This document shows positions 1 to 10,760 of a stretch of DNA of 64,000 bases, piece by piece. How positions within the stretch are numbered: position 1 is the first letter of the stretch; every line of letters begins with the position of its first letter. Origin of the DNA: Tannerella serpentiformis (lineage in GTDB: Bacteria; Bacteroidota; Bacteroidia; Bacteroidales; Tannerellaceae); contig NZ_CP028365.1 in the NCBI RefSeq assembly GCF_003033925.1, positions 1,550,001-1,614,000 of the forward strand, given 5' to 3'. The position numbers and the translations under genes are program-made. The notes beneath the pieces were generated by a model. That model was not told the DNA's origin and searched no databases. It saw nothing but the letters and a program-made list of their open reading frames with translations.

Positions 1-1032
1 GAAGCCTTGGAAGATCTGAAGCAGAACCACCACATCAAGAGCCTCATCCTCGACCTCCGCGACAACGGCGGCGGCCTCCTTTCGAGCGCCGTGCAGATCG
101 TCAACCTGTTCGTCCCGAAGGGTCGCGAAGTGCTCTCCACCCGCGGCAAGATGAAGCTTTGGGATCGCACCTACCGCACGACGCTCGATCCGGTCGACTC
201 CGTCATCCCCCTCGCGGTGCTCATCAACGGCAACTCCGCCTCGGCCTCCGAGATCGTCAGCGGCGCCCTGCAGGACATGGACCGCGCCGTGCTGATCGGC
301 AACCGATCCTTCGGCAAGGGGCTTGTGCAGACTCCCCGCGACTTGCCCTACGAGGGCCAGATCAAGATCACGACCAGTAAATACTACATCCCCAGCGGCC
401 GCTGCATTCAGCAGCTCGACTATTCGCATCGCAACGCCGATGGTTCAGTCTCGGCTGTACCCGACAGCCTCACGTCCGTCTTCTACACCGCCAGCGGGCG
501 GCCCGTACGCGACGGCGGCGGCATCCGTCCAGACTTCGAGATGGAGGAAAAAAAGACGCCCACGATGCTCTTCTACCTCGTCAACGATTTTGCATTCTTC
601 GACTTCGTCACTGACTGGGTGCGGGCCCATCCCACCATCGCGCCGGCCAAAGATTTCGTCTTCCCCGACGCCGATTACGAGTCCTTCAAGAAGCGTCTCA
701 AGGAGGCCAATTTCACTTACGACCGCCAGAGTGAGAAGGCACTCAAGAGCCTTCGGGAAGTAGCCGAATATGAGGGCTATCTGGCCGAGGACTCCGCCAC
801 TTTCGTCGCTCTTGAGGCGCGTCTGAAGCCGAACTTAGACCGCGACTTGGAGCGTTATAAAGACGACATCAAAAAGCTCATCGCCGCTGAAATCGTCAAG
901 CGCTACTACTACCAGGAGGGCGCCATGATCGAGAACCTCAAGGACGATAAGACGCTCCAGAAGGCCCTCGACGTGCTCGCCGACCGAGAGTTGTATCGCA
1001 AGACCCTCAGCCGACCTGAAGAGAAGAAATAA
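1..1032 (+). CDS. S41 family C-terminal processing peptidase, 5' end missing
   Basis: This is the C-terminal 343 residues of a tail-specific (Ctp/Prc type) serine protease of the cell envelope; its start lies before the window. The core runs from a DLRDNGGG strand-loop through NGNSASASEI, whose middle serine (about residue 81 of the visible part) is the expected nucleophile, to SFGKG, whose lysine (about residue 106) is the general base. The 25-residue gap between them matches the family. After the protease core a helical C-terminal region of about 150 residues follows, as in Bacteroidota homologues. Family and catalytic dyad are clear; the substrate is not known from sequence. A large hairpin follows the stop. 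Confidence 0.93.
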   Translation, partial: EALEDLKQNHHIKSLILDLRDNGGGLLSSAVQIVNLFVPKGREVLSTRGKMKLWDRTYRTTLDPVDSVIPLAVLINGNSASASEIVSGALQDMDRAVLIGNRSFGKGLVQTPRDLPYEGQIKITTSKYYIPSGRCIQQLDYSHRNADGSVSAVPDSLTSVFYTASGRPVRDGGGIRPDFEMEEKKTPTMLFYLVNDFAFFDFVTDWVRAHPTIAPAKDFVFPDADYESFKKRLKEANFTYDRQSEKALKSLREVAEYEGYLAEDSATFVALEARLKPNLDRDLERYKDDIKKLIAAEIVKRYYYQEGAMIENLKDDKTLQKALDVLADRELYRKTLSRPEEKK

Positions 1033-1041
1033 GTACACCGG

Positions 1042-1116
1042 GGGGTAGCATAAAGCCGTGAAAAAAGGGACGGGCGCCGCCGCACCCAACCCTTTCTCGC
1101 CGCTTTTTGCTACCCC
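1042..1116 (+). terminator. Large imperfect hairpin after the S41 protease gene
   Basis: Outer arms GGGGTAGCA and TGCTACCCC match exactly, and inner parts (AAAGCCGTG with CGCCGCTTT, AAGGG with CCCTT) extend the stem with mismatches. It starts ten bases after the stop codon. It is probably a terminator or mRNA 3' end, though no clean T-tract follows. Confidence 0.5.
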
Positions 1117-1158
1117 TCATTGTGTCGAATCACGAACATTTCAAATTCCACCCATCGC

Positions 1159-1851
1159 ATGAAAAAGTTAGTCATCCTTACCGGCGCCGGTATGAGCGCC
1201 GAGAGCGGCATCTCCACCTTCCGCGACTCCAACGGGCTGTGGGAGAATTATCGCGTCGAAGATGTCGCCACGCCCGAGGGCTTCGCCAGCAATCCGCAGC
1301 TCGTCCTCGACTTCTACAACGCTCGCCGACGCGAACTGCTTCGCGCCGAGCCCAACGACGGCCACCGCGGACTGGCGGCCCTGGAGCGCGACTTTGACGT
1401 TCGCATTGTCACGCAAAACGTGGATAACCTTCACGAACGCGCCGGCAGTTCGCACGTCATCCACCTCCACGGCGAACTGATGAAAGCCTGTTCCGAGCGC
1501 AACCTCAATCGCCCGATCGACATCGATCCCGAGCACCCCGACATGCGCCTGGGCGACACCGCCCCCGATGGCGGCCGCCTGCGCCCGTTCATCGTCTGGT
1601 TCGGCGAGCCTGTCCCTATGATCGAGGAGGCGATTCGCATCGTCACGGACTGCGACCTCTTCGCCGTGATCGGCACCTCGCTCAACGTCTACCCCGCCGC
1701 AGGTCTGCTCAGCTACGTTCGCCGCGGCCAGCCCATCTTCCTGATCGACCCCAAGGAGGTGGCCGTTTACCGAAACGACGTTGAGTTCATTCGCTACGGC
1801 GCCTCCGAAGGCGTCCGAATTTTGACCGACCGACTGCAAGCCTTCCGCTAA
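1159..1851 (+). CDS. cobB: NAD-dependent protein deacylase, sirtuin (Sir2/CobB family)
   Basis: A 230-residue sirtuin. Family members remove acyl groups from lysines using NAD+. The NAD-binding GAGMSAESGI motif lies near residues 8-17, TQNVDNLHERAG carries the NAD-contacting N and D, and the catalytic histidine is in HLHGEL. The usual zinc site of four cysteines is not there: only one cysteine (KACSER) stands where the module should begin. I chose the ATG at 1159 because it directly precedes the conserved KKLVILTGAG strand; an in-frame ATG at 1120 would add 13 unrelated residues. The gene stands alone and ends at a strong terminator. Confidence 0.92.
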   Translation: MKKLVILTGAGMSAESGISTFRDSNGLWENYRVEDVATPEGFASNPQLVLDFYNARRRELLRAEPNDGHRGLAALERDFDVRIVTQNVDNLHERAGSSHVIHLHGELMKACSERNLNRPIDIDPEHPDMRLGDTAPDGGRLRPFIVWFGEPVPMIEEAIRIVTDCDLFAVIGTSLNVYPAAGLLSYVRRGQPIFLIDPKEVAVYRNDVEFIRYGASEGVRILTDRLQAFR

Positions 1852-1882
1852 ATCTCCGCCGATAGGCGTGCGCATCAACAAA

Positions 1883-1918
1883 GGGCTGTCCGAGATGATG
1901 TCTCGGGCAGCCCTTTTT
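1883..1918 (+). terminator. Rho-independent terminator after cobB
   Basis: The stem GGGCTGTCCGAGA / TCTCGGGCAGCCC (one G-U pair) has a five-base loop and is followed by five T residues. Confidence 0.9.
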
Positions 1919-2050
1919 GTATTCCGATAAATGTTTACCTCAAAAATCATCTTCCTTTCTGGAGTCGGATTGCCATTCTTTTTATCATGGATCACCCTCC
2001 ATTGCTGATCTTCCTTTTTGTCTGATATGATAGTTATTCATCGGATCAAT

Positions 2051-3162
2051 GCATAGCTGTTTCACAAAGGAATAAGGAAGATTTGAGGAGAGGCATAGCT
2101 GTTGCATAAAGAAATAAGGAGGATTTTCAGAGAGGCATAGTCCTTCCGTGAATAAAGAACGAAGCGCTAATTAGAAGCATAGTCATTTAATTTGTCGGTG
2201 AAAATCATTTTGGCGGAGGCATGGCTATTTCATAAAGAAATAAGAGCACTTTTCAGAGCTGCATAGCCATTCCATGAATAAATAATGAAGCACTAATTAG
2301 AAGCATAGTCATTTAATTTGTCGGCAAAAATCATTCGGGCAGAGGCATGGCTGTTACATAAAGAAATAAGAGTATTTTTCAGAGCTGCATAGCCATTCCA
2401 TGAATAAATAATGAAGCACTAATTAGAAGCATAGTCATTTAATTTGTCGGCAAAAATCATTTGGGCAGGGGCCTGGCAGTTGCATAAAGAGATAAGAGCT
2501 TTTTTCAGAGAGACATAGCCATTCCATGAATAAAAAATGGAGCGCTAATTAGAAGTATAGTCATTTCATTTGCCGGTGAAAATCATTCAGGCAGAGGCAT
2601 AGCCGTTGCGTAAAGCGCTGAGAACCTCTCTGTGAGTTGGATGAGTATTGCGTAAAGCGCTGAGGGCCAGTATGTGGATTACATAGCTATTGCATAGTGC
2701 AATAAGAATGCTTCTGCAAATCACATAGTCATTGAGCATCTCAATAGCTATGTGATTCTGCGATCACACCCCATTGATGCTGTCAATATTAAGCGAACTA
2801 TTCGATGGATTATTATTGATGTACGCGATATGGAGGATCCTACGCGAATACTTATTATTTCTGTGTGCGATATAGAGCGTCCTGCGAGGATATTTATTAT
2901 AAACTCGCTCAATATTGAATGTCCTGCGTGAGGACTTATTAGTTACGTGCGCGATATTAAATGCTCCGCACGAGAATTTATTATCGCTGTATGCGATATT
3001 AAGTATCATGCGTGTAGGATTCATATCGCTGTGCGCGATAGCTATGTATCTATGAGCGGGCAGCTTTCTGCGTGATTCGATAGCGATGTTTCTGTGAGAG
3101 GGGAAGCTGTCGCATGGTACGAAGGTTATGAATCAGTCTGAGGGATAGCTTTCGATCAATCA
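2051..3162. repeat. Array A1: 42-bp periodic intergenic array, about 26 units
   Basis: This fills the gap between the convergent genes cobB and mnmA. Units opening with GCATAG or a close variant recur every 42 bp from 2051 to about 2765. From 2093 to about 2596 they form a higher-order repeat of three units (126 bp; for example GCATAGTCATTTAATTTG at 2177, 2303 and 2429). From about 2827 the unit opens with GCGATA, still every 42 bp but half a period out of step, until about 3162. Many units hold short palindromes, such as ATTCCATGAAT, GTCCTGCGTGAGGAC, and TATTGCATAGTGCAATA near 2688. A GGGCGTATTGAATACGC relic near 3183 resembles the arm of the palindromic elements at 20.1 and 30.9 kb. I see no credible gene here. 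Confidence 0.9.
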
Positions 3163-3319
3163 TTTGGGGAATAGCGGCGTCTGGGCGTATTGAATACGCG
3201 CTTTGATATGGACTGTAAGGGGTGAACGATTAGATTTTCAAGTACAGATGGCGGGGATGCAGTACGGATCTACCCTACCAACAGAAAAATTTATTCTGAT
3301 GACGAATGGGCAATAACGA

Positions 3320-3374
3320 TTGCGCCGCACAACAGCCTCCGATCCATGGGCGGAGTGGCTGTTGCGCGGCGCAA
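3320..3374 (-). terminator. Long hairpin at the 3' end of mnmA
   Basis: The arms TTGCGCCGC and GCGGCGCAA enclose a second paired segment (CAACAGCC with GGCTGTTG). It lies 32 bases past the mnmA stop. No T-tract is visible, so it may stabilise the 3' end instead of ending transcription by itself. Confidence 0.5.
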
Positions 3375-3405
3375 CGATGAGGGTTCAAAAGAAATGGTAG
3401 ATATT

Positions 3406-4506
3406 TCAGCGCGTGACGACGGCCGCCGGCTCCGTGCGGCCCTCGACGATGGGCCCGCTGCCGATGCAAAGGCGGTGGTCACGGTCGTAGACGACGGCAA
3501 ACTGGCCCGGAGCGATGCCCTGAATCTTCTCCTCGCTGTCGATCTGGTATCCGCCCTCTACGCGGCGGATGCGGCCCCGTGTGAAGTCGGGCGTGTGGCG
3601 AATTTTGAACGTGATTTCACGCTCATCGTCGAACGCCCCCCAAGGGTCGGCGGTGATGAAGTGGAATCCGGCGGTGCGGATCGTCCGGCCATACTGCGTT
3701 TCGGGGTCGTAGCCATTGGAGACGTAGACGATGTTCGCGGCGGCGTCTTTGCCGACGACGAACCAGGGGCCGCCACTCATGCCGAGCCCTTTGCGCTGGC
3801 CGATGGTGTGAAACCAGAAGCCGTGGTGACGGCCGACGGTTCGGCCCGTCTCCCACTCCACGATGTCGCCGTCGCGGCGACCGAGGTAGCGCTCGATGAA
3901 GTCGTTGTAGCGAATCTTGCCGAGGAAGCAGATGCCCTGGCTGTCCTTGCGGCGCGCGCTGGGCAGGCCCGCCGACTCGGCGATGGTGCGCACTTCATGC
4001 TTCATCAGGTGGCCGATGGGGAAGAGGAGCTTGGCGACTTGTAGGCCGGTGATCTGCCCGAGGAAGTCGGTCTGATCCTTCACCGGATCGGCGGCCGTCG
4101 AGAGCCACGTCTGGCCGTCGACCTCGGTGGTGGTGGCGTAGTGGCCCGTGGCGATGCGGTCGAAGTGGTGGCCCCACTGCTCCTCGAAGCAGCCAAACTT
4201 GATGTAGCGGTTGCACATCATGTCCGGGTTGGGCGTCAGGCCGCGGCGGACGGCGTCGATGGTGTATCCCACCACGCGGTCCCAATACTCCTCGTGGAGG
4301 GGGACCACCTCCATCCGGCAGCCGTATTTGCGGGCGATGTAGGTCGTGATCTCGATGTCTTCCTCGGCGGGGCAATCGATGGTGCCGTCGCTCCGCTCCA
4401 TGCCGATGCGGATGTAGAAGATGGTGGGCGTGTATCCGGCTTCCTTCAGCAGATGCACCACGACGGAGCTATCCACGCCCCCGGAGACAAGTGCGGCGAT
4501 TTCCAT
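3406..4506 (-). CDS. mnmA: tRNA-specific 2-thiouridylase MnmA
   Basis: A 366-residue enzyme that places sulfur on U34 of tRNA-Lys, -Glu and -Gln, using ATP to activate the uridine. The PP-loop SGGVDSS is at residues 8-14. The two catalytic cysteines are C98 in [12 protein letters not shown] and C193 in DSQGICFLG, which take the sulfur and form a persulfide. The C-terminal third is the usual beta-barrel part. Length and motifs are complete. It follows typA on the same strand with a 132-base gap that holds an inverted TAGAGGG-type repeat, so the two are probably separate units. Confidence 0.95.
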   Translation of the reverse strand: MEIAALVSGGVDSSVVVHLLKEAGYTPTIFYIRIGMERSDGTIDCPAEEDIEITTYIARKYGCRMEVVPLHEEYWDRVVGYTIDAVRRGLTPNPDMMCNRYIKFGCFEEQWGHHFDRIATGHYATTTEVDGQTWLSTAADPVKDQTDFLGQITGLQVAKLLFPIGHLMKHEVRTIAESAGLPSARRKDSQGICFLGKIRYNDFIERYLGRRDGDIVEWETGRTVGRHHGFWFHTIGQRKGLGMSGGPWFVVGKDAAANIVYVSNGYDPETQYGRTIRTAGFHFITADPWGAFDDEREITFKIRHTPDFTRGRIRRVEGGYQIDSEEKIQGIAPGQFAVVYDRDHRLCIGSGPIVEGRTEPAAVVTR

Positions 4507-4541
4507 TTGTTCTAATAAGTAGTTCGGGGGGAGTTAGAAGT

Positions 4542-4624
4542 AGTTAGAGGGTAGCTAGAGGCAGGCTGAATGCAGAAGAGTAATCGAATGACTACCTTTT
4601 ACTCCCTCTAACTACCCTCTGACT
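4542..4624. repeat. Inverted TAGAGGG/CCCTCTA repeat between typA and mnmA
   Basis: AGTTAGAGGGTA at 4542 is matched with one mismatch by TACCCTCTGACT at 4613-4624, and CTCCCTCTAACTACCCTCT lies between. The same heptamer appears at 26.2, 30.8 and 47.9 kb. It could form a hairpin in the transcript downstream of typA. Confidence 0.6.
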
Positions 4625-4638
4625 ACCCTTTTAACTGC

Positions 4639-6438
<1,800 letters not shown>

Positions 6439-6481
6439 CGTACTTATCTGTCGTATATATCTCTCGTTGAAAAATCGGGGG

Positions 6482-6489
6482 CAAAAGTA
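6482..6489 (-). promoter_or_regulatory. Promoter -7 box for typA
   Basis: TACTTTTG on the minus strand fits the Bacteroidota TAnnTTTG box. No good -33 TTTG is found at the expected distance. Confidence 0.5.
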
Positions 6490-6567
6490 AGCGTCCGCTT
6501 AAATACGGGCGAAGTGAAATATAGGCCGCAATCCATCTTTTGGGGGGATGAAGCGGAAGTTCGGAAC

Positions 6568-6793
6568 CGCATCTTTTCGCCAGAAACGACCAAAAAGAGG
6601 TTTTTGGCCATTTCGGGTCACCCGAAACGACTAAAAAGAGGTTTGCGGCCATTTCGGGCCACCCGAAACGGCTAAAAAGTAGTTTTTGGCCATTTCGGGT
6701 CACCCGAAACGACTAAAAAGAGGTTTGCGGCTATTTCGGGCCGCCCGAAACGACTAAAAAGAGGTTTGCGGCCATTTCGAGTCACCAGAAATG
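6568..6793. repeat. Array A2: 41-bp periodic array between typA and rpsO
   Basis: About five units of 41 bp. Each holds the palindrome TTTCGGGTCACCCGAAA (or CCA, CCG centres) followed by CGACTAAAAAGAGGTTT; copies of CCCGAAACG lie at 6621 and 6662. The left flank, GTTCGGAAC then CGCATCTTTTCGCC at 6568, is nearly the same as the left flank of array A7 at 31074, and the unit sequences also match. A2 and A7 are therefore copies of one family about 24 kb apart. Confidence 0.92.
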
Positions 6794-6848
6794 GCATTTC
6801 AGTGCCGTGACGCCGCTTGAAAGGGCCTGATCTCCATGCCCTCCCGGG

Positions 6849-6879
6849 TTTGCGCGTCCGGATCGAAGGAATACCTTTG
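6849..6879 (+). promoter_or_regulatory. Promoter of rpsO
   Basis: TTTG (6849-6852), a 19-base spacer and TACCTTTG (6872-6879) match the Bacteroidota primary sigma consensus exactly. The ATG of rpsO is 46 bases downstream. Confidence 0.85.
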
Positions 6880-6925
6880 CCGCGCTTAAATAATATGGTA
6901 TCAATTTATTCAGAAGTAAAACGAC

Positions 6926-7195
6926 ATGTATTTAGATTCAGCGAAAAAGGAAGAGATCTTTGAGAAGTACGGAAAATCGAAAGCGGACACCGGATCGGCC
7001 GAGAGCCAGATCGCGCTGTTCACCTATCGCATCAGCCACCTGACGGAGCACATGAAGGCCAATCACAAGGACTTCAACACCTCCCGGGCGCTGAAAATGC
7101 TGGTAGGTAAGCGTCGCCGCTTGCTGGACTACCTGATCAAGATCGACATCGAGCGCTACCGCGCCATCATCAAGGAGCTCGGTATCCGCAAGTAA
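6926..7195 (+). CDS. rpsO: 30S ribosomal protein S15
   Basis: An 89-residue protein of the small subunit that binds 16S rRNA in the central domain and helps platform assembly. The sequence is typical throughout: DTGSAESQIALFTYRISHLTEHMKAN-type helices, the LVGKRRRLLDYL motif and the ending IIKELGIRK. It is monocistronic here, with its own consensus promoter and a terminator 47 bases after the stop. Ribosomal proteins of this kind can repress their own mRNA, but I see no specific leader structure. Confidence 0.98.
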   Translation: MYLDSAKKEEIFEKYGKSKADTGSAESQIALFTYRISHLTEHMKANHKDFNTSRALKMLVGKRRRLLDYLIKIDIERYRAIIKELGIRK

Positions 7196-7241
7196 TTCCG
7201 CGCGATCAGTCGGTGCGCTACCGCGCCGTACACGTTTAAGA

Positions 7242-7277
7242 GGGTGCGCTTCCCGCAAAGGGGGGCGCGCCTTTTTT
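7242..7277 (+). terminator. Rho-independent terminator after rpsO
   Basis: The stem GGGTGCGCTTCCC / GGGGGGCGCGCC (with G-T pairs) is followed by six T residues. Confidence 0.85.
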
Positions 7278-7295
7278 GTTGTCCTACAATCAGCA

Positions 7296-7341
7296 GCCCC
7301 CGACCGCCCCGCTTTCTGTGTGAGGGGGGAGGCCGGGGGCT
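7296..7341 (-). terminator. GC-rich hairpin after porZ
   Basis: GCCCCCGACCGCCCC pairs with GGGGGGAGGCCGGGGGC with small bulges. It sits about 40 bases past the porZ stop on the minus strand. No T-tract follows on that strand. Confidence 0.5.
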
Positions 7342-7379
7342 TGATGCTTCCTATATATAGGTCTCGCAGGGCGCTGCCT

Positions 7380-9698
7380 TTAGCGTACGACGGCGATCTT
7401 CGTCACGACGCCTTCGCTGCCATCAGGCGTGGAGGCGAGGACGAGATAGACGCCCGAGGAGACGGGTTGGCCGTTGGCGCCGCGACAGTCCCACGTGAAC
7501 TGTCCGCCGGCGGAGCGACCCTGACGGATGAGGTTGCCGTTAAGGTCGGTGATCTTCACGTTTGAGTCGGCGATGAGGCCGGTGATGGTCACGCTGCCGT
7601 CATAGTCCGGGCGCACGGGGTTGGGGTAGGCGTAGACGTCGGAGTAGGTCTTGGGCGCTTCGGTGGCGTCGCCGCGGTAGGAGACGAGGCCCTTGTCGGT
7701 GCCGATGAAGACCTCGCCCGAGGCGTTGTCGATGGCCAGGCAGCGGATGTTGTCCGAGAGGAGCGGGGAGTTGGTGGTCGTGAAGTGCTCAAGCGTTTCG
7801 GTGCCGTCGGCATTGACGAGGTAGACGCCCGAGCCAGCCGTGCCGATCCATTTGCGGTTGCCGCCGTCGACGGCGATGGCGTTGATCTGTTCGCTGTCGA
7901 GGAAGTAGCGCGGGCGGCCGTCCTCGTCGTTGCGGATGATGCCGTTCCAGTAGCAGCGGGCCGGATCGCGGAGGGCATTGATGGCCGAGGAGCAGACTAT
8001 CGGTCCGTGGTTCGTGCCGACCCAGATGTCGCCCTTGCGATCCTCCGCGAGGCAGTAGTATTCGCTCACGTCGAGCGACGTGCCGCTGGCATTGGAGAAG
8101 GAGGAGAAGAAGTGCGACTTGTCGTCCGAGCCGTCCGTCGGTGTGCCGTTGTCGTCGAAGACGAGCAGGCCGCCATCGCGGGGCACGTTCACCCACTTCT
8201 GCCCGCGGGAGGTGAAGAGGATACGGCCGACGAAGGTCTTGTTGGACACGCCTTGGAAGTAGAGCGACTTCCACGTGCCGTCGGGCGTACGCACCACGAT
8301 GCCATTCTGCGCGCTGCAGTTGGTCATCCAGAGGTTCTTGTTTTTGTCGAACCCGATGCCGATGGCGCGCACATAGCGCTGGGCATCCTTCGCATTAGGC
8401 AGGGCCGATCGCAGCGGCGTGTTGGTGTGGTTATAGAGGCGGACGAAGGTGTTGTCTTTGACCTCGATCACGCCCTCGCCGAAGGTCGATACGAAGCAGT
8501 GCGTCGGGTCGTCCGGGTCGACAGCCACGCCCACATAGTCCTGCACCCCGAAGCCAGCGGCACGCGTCACGGTCTCCTCGTCGAAGTTCGTCCACTTCTT
8601 ATCCACGCAGCTCATCAGCGTGCCTCTGCGATTGCCGCGTGCGGTGTTCGTGTACGATCCACCGACCACCCAGAGCCGTCCGCGGTCGACGATCATAAAG
8701 TCGTCTTCATTGCGCTTCGGCCCCTCGATTTTGAGCCCCGAGATGGCTTTTTCGTATTGTCCCTCGGCCCGTCGGCGCAGGCCCACCAGCCCGTTGCGTC
8801 CCGAGGCCACCCAGAAGCGACCGTCTTCAGTGAGCGCCGTGACACCATTGATGGTACCTGGCGCCACCGTCTCGCCCGTGCCCTCAAGCGAGGCGAAGAT
8901 GTACATCGCTTCCGAGGCGTAAGCCACCAACCGATTGCCGACCACCGTGAGCCCGCGCAGGTTCGTCTGCTTGCGCAGCGTCTTGATCGAGCCGTCCGTG
9001 TCGCGATAGAAGAGGCCACCGCCCGAGGCCACGAAGCAGAGCCGATCGCGGAAGGCACCGAGGCCGACGATCTTCTGATCGTCAAAGTCGAGGCTGTTCA
9101 GCGAGACGCGTTTCCAGTTGCCGACGTCCATCAGGTTGGCTGTCGTGGGGGCGGAGAGCAGTCCGCTGTCCGTCGCCGCGTAGATCGATCCGCCCAGTAG
9201 GGCGGTGGCCGTGGTGCGTCGGTCTAAGCGATACGTCTCAGCGACCTCCCGCTTCTTGAGATCGATCACCAGGATGCCGAAGTTGGCCGAGAGATAGGCT
9301 CGGTCGCCGCTGAGGTCGATGGCGTTGAGCGTCTTATCCTGGATGTTCGTGGTGTTTTTGAGGAAGGGGAGGTTGTAGATGCCGTCGGAGGTCATCAGGT
9401 CGATGTTTCCGCTGGCATAAGCGATGACGAGCGTGCGTGCGGAGGCGCTGTAGCGGATGAGTCGGACGTCGGAATCGCTCAGGCCCGTCTGTCGGGAGTA
9501 GACACGGATGTTGTCGTCCGACTTGCCATAGCTGTAAAGCGTTCCGTCGGCCACGGCGTAGACATTATTTTCGGCTTCAGCTACGGCGACGGTGTTATAC
9601 ATCGCGAGATAGGTGTGCCAACGTGTGTTCTTTTCGGCCGCGTGTACAGTCAGGAGCGAGAGTAGCAGGCCGTAAATCAGCAATTGAATCTTCTTCAT
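7380..9698 (-). CDS. porZ: PorZ-like type IX secretion surface protein (beta-propellers plus C-terminal sorting domain)
   Basis: A 772-residue secreted protein, almost the same length as Porphyromonas gingivalis PorZ. In that species PorZ sits at the cell surface and helps the sortase complex attach cargo proteins to A-LPS. Visible here are a signal peptide (MKKIQLLIYGLLLSLLTVHA), repeated two-component-regulator-like propeller blades (IWVGTNHG, WIGTAGSGVYLV, VFIGTDKGLVSY), and a C-terminal sorting domain (YPNPVRPDYDGSVTI, then SSGVYLVLAST). The CTD means the protein itself is likely exported by the type IX system. It lies 45 bases after rdgB on the same strand, probably in one transcript. 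The PorZ name rests on architecture and length. Confidence 0.85.
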   Translation of the reverse strand: MKKIQLLIYGLLLSLLTVHAAEKNTRWHTYLAMYNTVAVAEAENNVYAVADGTLYSYGKSDDNIRVYSRQTGLSDSDVRLIRYSASARTLVIAYASGNIDLMTSDGIYNLPFLKNTTNIQDKTLNAIDLSGDRAYLSANFGILVIDLKKREVAETYRLDRRTTATALLGGSIYAATDSGLLSAPTTANLMDVGNWKRVSLNSLDFDDQKIVGLGAFRDRLCFVASGGGLFYRDTDGSIKTLRKQTNLRGLTVVGNRLVAYASEAMYIFASLEGTGETVAPGTINGVTALTEDGRFWVASGRNGLVGLRRRAEGQYEKAISGLKIEGPKRNEDDFMIVDRGRLWVVGGSYTNTARGNRRGTLMSCVDKKWTNFDEETVTRAAGFGVQDYVGVAVDPDDPTHCFVSTFGEGVIEVKDNTFVRLYNHTNTPLRSALPNAKDAQRYVRAIGIGFDKNKNLWMTNCSAQNGIVVRTPDGTWKSLYFQGVSNKTFVGRILFTSRGQKWVNVPRDGGLLVFDDNGTPTDGSDDKSHFFSSFSNASGTSLDVSEYYCLAEDRKGDIWVGTNHGPIVCSSAINALRDPARCYWNGIIRNDEDGRPRYFLDSEQINAIAVDGGNRKWIGTAGSGVYLVNADGTETLEHFTTTNSPLLSDNIRCLAIDNASGEVFIGTDKGLVSYRGDATEAPKTYSDVYAYPNPVRPDYDGSVTITGLIADSNVKITDLNGNLIRQGRSAGGQFTWDCRGANGQPVSSGVYLVLASTPDGSEGVVTKIAVVR

Positions 9699-9743
9699 TG
9701 AGGATAGGGGGTTAATGGGTGACGATAGGGGAAAGGGGCGGAG

Positions 9744-10325
9744 TTATCGGTTCGTGAGGTGTTGCACCAGCCGACGCACCGCTCGGCCACGATGGCTGAT
9801 GGCGTTTTTCTCGTCGGGGGAGAGTTCGGCGAAGGTGCGGTCGAAGCCGTCGGGGCGGAAGATGGGATCGTAACCGAAGCCGCCCGCGCCATGGGCCTCA
9901 GTCGTGATCTGGCCCGTGACTTCGCCCTCAAAGAGGCGCTCCTCGCCGTCCGTGATGAGGGCGATCACCGTGCGGAAACGGGCCTTCCGATGGTCCGTAT
10001 CGCGGAGTGCTTCGAGTAGCTTGCGGACATTGGCCGCGCTGTCGCACGCCTCACCGGCGTAGCGCGCCGAATAGACGCCCGGAGCGCCGTCGAGCGCCTC
10101 GACTTCGAGGCCTGTGTCGTCGGCAAAGCAGTCGTAACCGTAGTGCTCCTTCACGTAGCGCGCCTTTTGGAGGGCGTTACCTTCGATGGTGGCCGATGTC
10201 TCCGGTAGCGGCTCCATCTGACCGAGGTCGGTCAGGCCGACGAGGCGGATGGAGTCCTGTGGCAGCATGTCGCGTACCTCGCGCAATTTGTGCAGGTTGT
10301 GTGTAGCAAAAACAAGGGTTCGCAT
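9744..10325 (-). CDS. rdgB: XTP/dITP diphosphatase (RdgB/HAM1 family)
   Basis: A 193-residue house-cleaning enzyme that hydrolyses deaminated purine triphosphates (ITP, dITP, XTP) to monophosphates, keeping them out of DNA and RNA. Motifs are FATHNLHKLREV at the N-terminus (SxNxxK equivalent), FADDTGLEVEALDGAPGVYSARYAG with the conserved acidic pair, GGFGYDPIF and the SHRGRA end. I placed the start at the ATG at 10325, directly before RTLVFATHN; a longer frame upstream adds 24 unrelated residues. It is probably co-transcribed with porZ. Confidence 0.96.
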   Translation of the reverse strand: MRTLVFATHNLHKLREVRDMLPQDSIRLVGLTDLGQMEPLPETSATIEGNALQKARYVKEHYGYDCFADDTGLEVEALDGAPGVYSARYAGEACDSAANVRKLLEALRDTDHRKARFRTVIALITDGEERLFEGEVTGQITTEAHGAGGFGYDPIFRPDGFDRTFAELSPDEKNAISHRGRAVRRLVQHLTNR

Positions 10326-10493
10326 AATGGGTAGGTGTGTATAATTATATGAGTAAACAAGGGTCTGCCAGCACAGAGTGGCCTGCAAAGGTCTCATTTC
10401 CGAGCATCCGATCCCGGAGATCCCAAACGGCGCGGCGTCAGAAAACGTATATCCCGGAAAAGAGGACGCCCCACCTCAGGCGCGAAAATTATG

Positions 10494-10660
10494 CCCGAGA
10501 AGCGAGAGGCAGTGACGGCCGTCGGGCGACGATCCGAAACGCATAGCGGGCTAAAAACGTGCAGCAACGCCCCTCTCGAAACAGAAAGAGCACCCCCAAC
10601 GCACAGCGACTGCCCTCTCGAAACGCATAGCGGGCCGAATACGTTCGGGGGGCGGCCGAC
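10494..10660. repeat. Array A3: short, degenerate 42-bp array
   Basis: It lies in the 435-base gap between divergent rdgB and the next lipoprotein gene. GAAACGCATAGCGGG at 10536 returns at 10620, with a variant (GAAACAGAAAGAGC) at 10578, so the step is exactly 42 bp. CCCTCTC ends each unit. The upstream part is more worn. No promoter box could be assigned with confidence in this gap. Confidence 0.7.
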
Positions 10661-10760
10661 CCGAAGCAGCGGGAGGGGCCACGACCGCCGGATGCCTCGA
10701 GAACCATTTCAAGAAACCATTTTTGCCCGCCGATGACGAGTCACACCATATAAATAAGAT

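Noticed and set aside
2764-3024. An 86-codon minus-strand frame with NIAY/NKYSRR repeats
   Set aside because: Part of the 42-bp array A1; the 14-residue repeat is a side effect of the period.
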